Position numbers and translations under genes: made by a program
Shown: positions 50,601-59,600 of the stretch, piece after piece
Position numbering within the stretch: position 1 is the first letter of the stretch
Layout of the letters: every line of letters begins with the position of its first letter
Notes under the pieces: model-generated
Told to the model about the DNA's origin: nothing
The model's database searches: none
Seen by the model: only the letters and a program-made list of their open reading frames with translations
Source of the DNA: Scortum barcoo
Lineage: Eukaryota > Chordata > Actinopteri > Centrarchiformes > Terapontidae
Reading direction: 5' to 3'
DNA length: 64,000 bases
Assembly (NCBI GenBank): GCA_023238725.1
Contig: CM041554.1
Span: 23,856,050-23,920,049 of the forward strand

Positions 50601-53600
50601 ATGTCATTACGGCAGTAACAACTTTATTCCAAGTTGAAATTTCTCATTTCTCCTCTTTCTTTCCACATAACCTCAAGTAATCATGCATCTGTCTGGGTCT
50701 GACCTGTCACTCAGAGGAGAGTCTAATTCCTCCCAGTCGCCCTGCTGCAGACGACCCTCTAGTCGTTTTTGTTCACTGCGAAGCTGCCGACGCAACGCTG
50801 ACAGCTCACTGAACACATCGCATTGGTCACCTGAAAACACACACAGTCTGCATCTGTTAGTGTTTTCACTAAAATACCACTTGTCGGTGTTAAGCTTCAA
50901 CTATAAAGATAATATCACAGGCGAACAATCAGTGGTCCAAAAACAGTAGAACAGCTTGCAGTGCCAGTGGAAACATTGAAACACTGCCCATGAGTCAGAC
51001 TAAAGCAAACACTGAGACACTGCGCATTTGGCAAACAACTCAAATCAATTTGAACTTATTTGCTGAAATGACATTTTGATTTTTGTAATGAACTTTTACC
51101 GTACCTGCAGCTCGGAGCTGATTTCTGCAAGCAGGGACAGGAGGGGACTGGAGACCAGACAGAGAGCGCTCCTGAAAGACGGAACAACAGAAAAGTGAAC
51201 AGGTGTTAAAACAGAGAAACCCAGAGGAGAGAGAACACACTAGTAACCTCTATTTATCCAGGGAAGAATTTACTGAGAAAATATGCTCCTTTTTTGCAGA
51301 CACAGAAAGTTTTTGTCAGGTGAGTGAGTGTGTGTGTGTGTGTGTGACTCACAGACATGGGGGGGGCAATAGAGTGCTGGCTGTCAACAGTGGGGGGCCT
51401 GGGGGTGTACTGGTGTAGCCCATGTTTCTTCTGCAGAGTGGGGATTGGAGGCGAGGGCTCTCTGCGGACCTAAGAACACAATAATTATCCATTAAATACC
51501 TCACTTTGCTTAAATCTTATTCAATTCAGCTGGATGGTGTTTTGGTGTATTTATGACTGCCAAAGAGAAACTATTAAGGGGGGGTCATGCGAGCAGACAG
51601 TCTGCATGTTTTTTACTACATTACAGTGCATTATAAGCCATTTATTAAATTTATATTTACATTTAAATGCTGCTGTGTAAACAGTGTAAACAGAGGCACT
51701 TAAAGTAAAGTGCTGTCAGTTAACTGCAAAATTGGGCAAAAACTGCGCCTACTAAATTATCTCAACAGATATAAACAACTCTTGTCTTGTTCAAGAGGAG
51801 CAACCCTGCTGTCATTGGTAGACTAGCTGCATCCCAAACAGAAGCTGAAGAGATAATTTCCCCTTAAGGTGATCAATAAAGACTGTCAAAGCGGAAGAAA
51901 TATGAAAACTTCATCCTTCTTAAGGACCCCGACATGCCGCTGTTCTGTGGTTGATTGACTGCTAATTGCTGCCTGTTGAATCCACGATAGAGACAGAGTG
52001 AAAAAAAGCTCTGTGGCTGAATCAGTAAATTCCCCATTCAAGCAGTTTTTTCTTTGCTATTTTTCCTAGACCTTTTCTTCTTCCAGCAACAAAAGATCAC
52101 CAGCTGACAGAGTCAGTGTGAAGGAGAACAAAGCAAAACCTTATAGTGCCAATGTCAACATCTGACTGTATTGTAATGAGACCAATTCATCCGAAATGAC
52201 ATATACCTGCCCACCATCTTCATACCAGTGTGAATCTTCCTACACTGTTGGTGTGGTTTATCTTTTTTTTAACGCTCATGTGCAGAACAAACATGCCAGT
52301 TGGCAGCCAGCTGGCCATCAGCTACAGTCAGTGTGTTGTGTCTTCACAACTTGAAAGGGAACTGTAGGACCCGATTCAACACTTCATCACGTGGATCATT
52401 GTGCAAGATTATTTTATGGATCAGGCAAAATGATATTTCCAGCTTCTGATTTTATTATTACTGGCTGTAACCAGCACACAGCTAGTACTGGCAGCTTTCT
52501 GATTGTTACTGTGTGTGTTTCTTACTAAGTGGTTGTGCAGCAGTCTGAAAACTAACCTCCTCCACCCGAGCCTGCCTCTCCCTCTCATACTGCCTCCTCA
52601 GTGCGGCGTTCTCCTCCTCTTCTGCCTCCTTCTTCTTTCTCTCCATTTCCTTCTTCTTCTCCTCAGCCAGCTGAATCAGCTCTTCATTTTTGGCCTTTTG
52701 CTGAGAGACAGGGAGGAAAGAAAGGTAGTGATAGATAAGAGAGGTGAGAGAAGGAAAGAGGTAAAGTGATGAGGAGTCAATTTTAACTTCACGCAATATT
52801 TAATGAAATCCAAATCTTATTGTGCATCTAGTATTTTCAAAAAAATCAAGGTACAATTATTAAACAAGTGTAAAGCCTGCCCATGACTGATGAGTTTTTT
52901 TTTTAGCTCGTCACCTCCATTTCCTTCCGTTTCTTCCTCTCTTGTTCTTCCTCATACTCCTTCTGGATGCGAGCCCTCTGCTCCGCCAGTCTTTTCTCCT
53001 CTTTCTCCTCTTCTAGTCTGGTCCGTTCCCTCTCCTCTTCCTTTTTACGCATTTTCTCCTCAATCTGGAAACAAATTCAGATTAATGAGACAACATAAAT
53101 CATTGAACACAACTCCAGAACAAACAACTCGTACTTGCAGGGTGGAAGAGCAACGCTAATTCTTAGCAAGGCACAAAACAAATCTCTTCCTGGTTTGGGC
53201 TGGTAAACTCAAATTCACTATTGTACAAGCAGCTACATTTTCAGAGAAGTAGATTTCCAAAGGAAGGTCGGCTGCCAGCAGAAGTGATGCTCAACAAGAC
53301 AGCCAACCATAAAACACAGAAAGAAAAAGAACCACCAGCTGTTCAAAGTGGTACCTGCTGTTTGAGGTAAGCTTTGTACTGGTCCTGCTCTTGGAGCTGT
53401 TGTTGGGTGGGTTGGTTGGCAAACACATTGCCTCTGGCAAACTGGGGGGTTTGGACATGGGTGAAACCTAAAAAGGAAGAAAACATGAAGAAACTCTGCA
53501 TGAGCTGGACCAAAGAACCTTCTTTTGATATACATCTTCCTTCAAGTCTAAGAGAAATCTCATTAAGCAGTCAACAAGAATATGTATTAGAAGATGTAGC

Positions 53601-56600
53601 ACTGATCTTTACTGCCATGTGCAGAGGCCTGGATGAGCTTGAGGCATTCATGAAGTCAGTGGTACAGTTATTGTCCCTCTGTGTATTTCACTTTTATGTA
53701 TGAAGATTAATTTTATTTTGATGCTTTGTGGCTGAGTGGGAAATTAGATTAAAATACTCCTATTTTTTGTTCTCTTTAATCACCATTTAAATACATTTAT
53801 CAAAGTTCCACCATCAGATCTGTTGTTCCTACATTCCTACGATATGTTTGTCTGAGTTTCACTGAAATGATCTCAGCTTATGCCAGTGTTGTCCTAGTGC
53901 ATGCTGTGATGCTAAAAATACTCTGTTGGCAACACAGTGCAGAATACATTAAGAAAGAAGATGGTTACGGTACCAGACAGCCTGTCACTAGTGTCACCGA
54001 TGGTGCACTCTGCTACAGTACCAGAGACCCTCTCGTTGGGGTCGGGGAGCTCCGCCCGGCGGGCCGTCATGGCGGCTCTCCTCTGCCGCTGCTCCGGGTT
54101 GCTGTATGCCTCCTCATTCAGCTTGTGCATCTGGTTGAGGTCAGCTGGCCACAGAACAGGAGGTAAGAGTTTTTCATTTGTGGACACATGAGTATATGGC
54201 AATATCTTGCAGAATGGAAAGGTGGAAAACAATAACATACCTACAGTATCTTATAAAAGCAGACACTATACACTGGCACTTACCAATTAGATTTCCGGTG
54301 CTGTCTCTGAGTGGGGCTCCTCCTCCACCTCGACCCCAGGGCTGGTGGTTCTTCATGTCGGCCTCCAGCTGGGCCTCGTAACGCTCCATCTCCTCCCTCT
54401 CCAGACACCTCCGCTCTTGTTGCTCCTGGATCTGTAGAACAGTGTTCTCAAGGTTACATCATAATGCTTAAATAAATCATTGCTCTCTAAACACTAAGAA
54501 AGATACTTTATCAGCGGTTAATGTTCCTAAAACAACACCGTCTCAATGTTTTATGTGTACAATTATTTCAAAGTCACCCAGTGATGCACTGGGTAAGCCT
54601 TTCTGGTCAAAGTTTCCACCATCAGATCTGTTGTTCCTACATTCCTACGATATGTTTGTCTTGAGTTTGACTGAAATGATCTCAGCTTATGCCAGTGTTG
54701 TCCTAGTGCATGCTGTGATTTCCCACTATTTCCCACTATGTGTCTTCGCTGCTGTTACTGTTATGCTGTTACATGTGAATTTCCCCGCTGTGGGACTAAT
54801 AAAGGAAAATCTGAAATCTGAAATCTGAAACCAAAAATACAGAAAACAACCAACAGTCAAAAGCTTTCAAACTAAAATATAATCAGTTACAATTTTCCAA
54901 AAAATCAATTATCAATAATACAATATAACTGTAAAATAAAAATCTGTAATTGGTGACTTTTGAGAATTTATTTAATGGAAGGCCATTTACATTAGATTTA
55001 CAATTTAGTCCAACTTAAATGCGTTGCAGTTGCAGGTGCAACGCATTAGCTATCAGTTATCAAACATATGAATGTATCCCACAAGGGTAAAACAGATATT
55101 CAGGGACAACTTTTCCTGAATATGGAGCAGGAACTGGTACCTAAAAGTCTGTAATAGAGAGAATATGAAAAAGTAAGAAACATATATGTTGATATACAAT
55201 TGGAGGTGTCCTCTGAGGAAAAGTTCATGTGGCAAAAAAAGAAAAAAAAAAAGCAAGCTAAGGGGAGCAGCAGAGAGGATTTTTGTAGCTTCACTGTCAG
55301 CAACTAAAGGAGAAAGGTAAAGGACTGGGGTGGGACTGAGGTGGCACTGGGATATGAACACCTGAACAGGGAAGATCTCACGAACACTTGTACTGACAAC
55401 TCTATCAATAAAATATCGAGGACCTACGGGTGTAACTTAACTTACACTACACATTTCAGTCTTGACTAGATCCATTTTACCTTGTCGTAAAGCTTGCTGA
55501 TCCCTCTCCTGGAGGCTTCCTGCCAACATATCACACACTAGGATGCAGTGAAAGTTAAAAGTTATCTGCAACCACTTTATTTCGTTGTCCCTAACAATGT
55601 TGTTACTGACCCAAAGGGAACGAAGGTGTTTCCAGCAGGAAAAAGGTTTTAACGTGTTAAAGTTATACAATAGCATGGATGTACAAAGCCTTTAACATAT
55701 TTTGCTATCAGCATTCAAAGGCTCATACAATATATTCTCAACAGTATTCTCTGTTAAATGAAAGAAATGAAAATGTTACAACATATCAATATTTTGTATC
55801 TAGTATTTTAGGAGGGTGGTCCTTCTGCCATTAGTTTCAATCCACAACCCTCATTTTGCTGTGCTTTTCTACCTGAAGTCTCAGCCTAATTAGACCTAAA
55901 CATCTGGTCTACAGCTCCTTGTGTTTCAGAAGAAAATTAATTATAATTCTGATAATTAATGATGACAGTAGGGAGGCTTATTCATTAAACCCTTCTTGGA
56001 AAACACAGTCCTTTTAAATGTCGCATCAACATTACTTTAACTCACCTGTTGTTTCAAAGCCTCCCTGTAGCTCAAAATCCTCTCCCTGGATGGTCTGGAT
56101 CTCTCTGGAGGGAAAACCCTGACTTGTGATTCCACAGTAGAAGCCTCATTGCTAAGTCTGTAAGGAGATTTGCAGAATCACACTGTTCAGATCTGACCAT
56201 GAATATTGTCCAGTTATTGCATCTTATGACATCTCTCTCTTGCTCATTCAATTTTACCTGACACAAGCAGTTCCTTTACGGTCAGTATTCTCCAATTTAA
56301 TGGGACAATAAAAGCCTATCAGAACACAAGTAGGTGCTAACACCATGTCCATTATTTCAGATTAGGCTTACAAGTTGTCGCACAGTTGTCTTATTTTTGC
56401 TCATGTGTTCATGCCCCAAAACAATTTACTTCACTGAAATGAGCTGAGCTGACAGGACCTTCAGATGACGATTAATAAGACACCTGTGTGACGGTAAAGC
56501 AGATAAATTTACTGCCACTTTGATGTATCATCATTTTATGACCCTGCTTTCTGAGCCAAGTACTTGAGAGTGAGGAGGAGATATTTACTGTATTGGAGGC

Positions 56601-59600
56601 TCCCGGAGGCTGCTTCCACTGTGCTGGCTGTGTGGGCTGTGAGGGCTGTGGTTACCAAACTGGCTGGACACAGCTCCCCCCGGTGGTACATTCCAGTAGG
56701 ACACGGGAGGGCCAGCACCAGGAACCGTCAAGTGACCATCTGGATAGAAAAATGAAAATCATTAAAGTTATGATAATAATGCTGAAGTAGCAGATTTGTA
56801 TAGTCTACTATCAATATGTTTGCTCAGTGTGATGTATACTCCAGACAAGGAAGTAGCTGTACTCCCTTGTGAGTGCTTACAGTAGGCCATGTTAGGGTCA
56901 AGCAGGTTTCTGGCGCCGTAGTAGTGATGAGGCTCTCCATAAGGGCTCCTGTAGGCTTCATTAAGGGTTGAAGGAGGATGAGGAGGGAGAAACGGGATTC
57001 TGGAGATACAAAGCAGAATACCAAATTGATTAATAATGTCATAGAATACAATATCTTCATTTGAAAATCTAAAACTTTTTGCAGGTCTTAATTTTTTGAC
57101 TGTATTTAAAGATGTAAGCTTCTGAATTATGTACTGAAATAAGAAATGCACAGTATGAGGTTAATCAACTTCACCACAGTAATCTTGAGCTGAAATATCA
57201 TTTTTCATAGTAAAAAATTTACAACTTAAAATGATTTGCCAGCAACTTGGCAAAAAATAGCCACCTGTCCAAACTACCTGTGAGCACAAAGCTTGAAGTA
57301 TAATCCTTTAGATTTTCATGTCTGCCATTCCTGTGCTGAATTCAAATTATCTTCACACACAGGAGATCCACTAGGAATAATGCATGCATGCAATTAAGCA
57401 TTACTATGTCCAATTTTATCTCACTGATGTGACCATCTGATGTGAGATAAAATTGAGATGTGAGTGTTCAGTAATCACTCTGCAACTCTTATTCTGTTTC
57501 TGAACAGGTAACTAATGGCCCTTTTCCACTAGTACCAACTAAGTAACCTCGGCTCGGCTCGACGACTCAGTTTCGGTCGCTTTTCCATTACAATAAAGTA
57601 CCACCTCAGCGTGGGTGGGGTCGCCGTGGTAACGCGGCCGAAACTCCAGCGACGTCATTTGTTATGCGACACAAACACGAAACGACTATATGAAGCAATG
57701 GAGGCCACCAGACAAAGAAATGTCTGCACCTCGTCGTTGCTCCGCGGGTTGATTTCTGTGCAGCCATCTCTGATCGTGTTCGTTGTTGTTATTGCGTTTT
57801 AAAAATGGCGCGTTGACTCTTATGAACGAGTCGCTCTCCCGACGCATCAAGTGACGCTCAGGCCCTGGCCAATCAGTGGCCTGCCGTCCGTCTCCGGACG
57901 ACGTTTTTTTCATTAAGCATTCGGCTTCGACTCAGCTCGCTTGGAACCCCGGCCGAGTAGGTACTACTAGAAAAGTACCTGGTACCAGGTACTAACACGT
58001 AATGGAAACGCGTTGACAAACCGAGGCGAGTCGAAATGAGCTCGAGGTCGAGCCGTGTTAGGTACTAGTGGAAAAGGGGCATTAATGAGGGTTTATGTGA
58101 AATTAAACTGCACTTTCCGTTACCATAGTGAGCACATGTGTCGCCAGATACACCAGGACTGAAATCTTTCAGATTGTATGTATACATGAGGTTTAAGATC
58201 AAGAGTACCTGGGAGTGTCCAAGGCTCTGGGGAAAGAGGGGGCAGCAGGGTGGTTGCTGGGAGACAGACCTCCTCCCCCCAAGCCCAGAGCAGAGCTGTA
58301 CTCCAGCACGGGGGACTGGAAAGCTACGTGAGGCTGCTCAGGAGGGGGCGTCTCTCTGCCTCGACCACCCGTCTTCTCCTTATTTGATAGACCTCTGGAT
58401 GATGTTTCACTCTCTCCTGTTGCTGAAGGCTCCAGAAACTGATGATTGTCTCTCCTGCACAGTCCAAATTGCCTGATTCGGTCCGGCTGGTTAATGGATG
58501 GAGACAAGATTGAAACATAAACAAATATACTGTGTACAGCATGTAGTGAAAAATTCCTCTGATATCTAACTTTAACATTATATTATCATTTTATTTTCTC
58601 TGTTGGCATTTTACAGTTAAAATTAATGTTGTGAATGCACTGTGATTCTGGCCTTCTCTAATTTTTGCATGATCAAAATAAAAAGAAATTATAATTCCAC
58701 TGTACTTGCACTGACAGTGAGTTTGCTATGAGCTAAAATATCATCCATGTTGGCTAAAACACAACCATCATTCACTAATTATGTTCTGCAAATGTGGGTG
58801 TAAGGTAGAATATGGTTGGTGAATTTGGGAATTTGTATCCGCCCACTGTGACCTTTAAAAAGGAATCAATAATCTTCTTTACCCAAACTAAATGAGAATG
58901 TTCTGTCAGATGCCAGCTGACCTGTTTCTCAGGATCATTTGCCCCTGTCGCAGCAACTTTCAGCTCCAAATCTTTCTCCCTGCAACAAAGACACACAGAT
59001 ACAGTAGTTTCACACATTAAGCACTCAATCACACTCATCTAAGGGATGTTCAACAAGTGAGCAAGCAGGGGTTCAGGGTTTTGTTCAGAACACTTTAGGA
59101 CACAAGTTCTTTGACAGACTCATTAGTTGTAGCCAGGAAGGCAGCTGCTCATATTTTACAATGAGCAAGATAGCTGCTCATGTCTACAGCTGCACCAATT
59201 GCATATGAATATGTGTCATCTAACTGCTCAAAATGCTGCTATTATTTACGTGTTACACACATGATAAGACAAGAATCACTGACAAAGTACCTCTTCTTGT
59301 TCCTGTGCTGTTCAGCTATCTGCTCCTGCAGCTCCTGTCTGTAGCGCTCCTTCCTCCTCTGTAAGGCATCTTCCGTATCAGCTGCTCCTGAAGAGATGGG
59401 ACACCAATTAATAAGAGACCATTCCTTTTGTTTAAACTTGTCATGCAATTAAAATATTTTTTTATTCTTTACCAAGTAATAACTCTGCAAGGAACTGTCC
59501 TTTGCAGAAACAACAACACAGGTTCTAATTGATTTTGAGCAAAGTGTTGATCAAATGTTGGACCTTTGATATTTTTAAACAAACTGTTTGGTTGCAAAAC

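Noticed and set aside
52503..53159. Plus-strand frames of 88-89 codons, rich in Leu/Ser/Pro
   Set aside because: Antisense shadows of the cspp1 coiled-coil exons 16 and 17.
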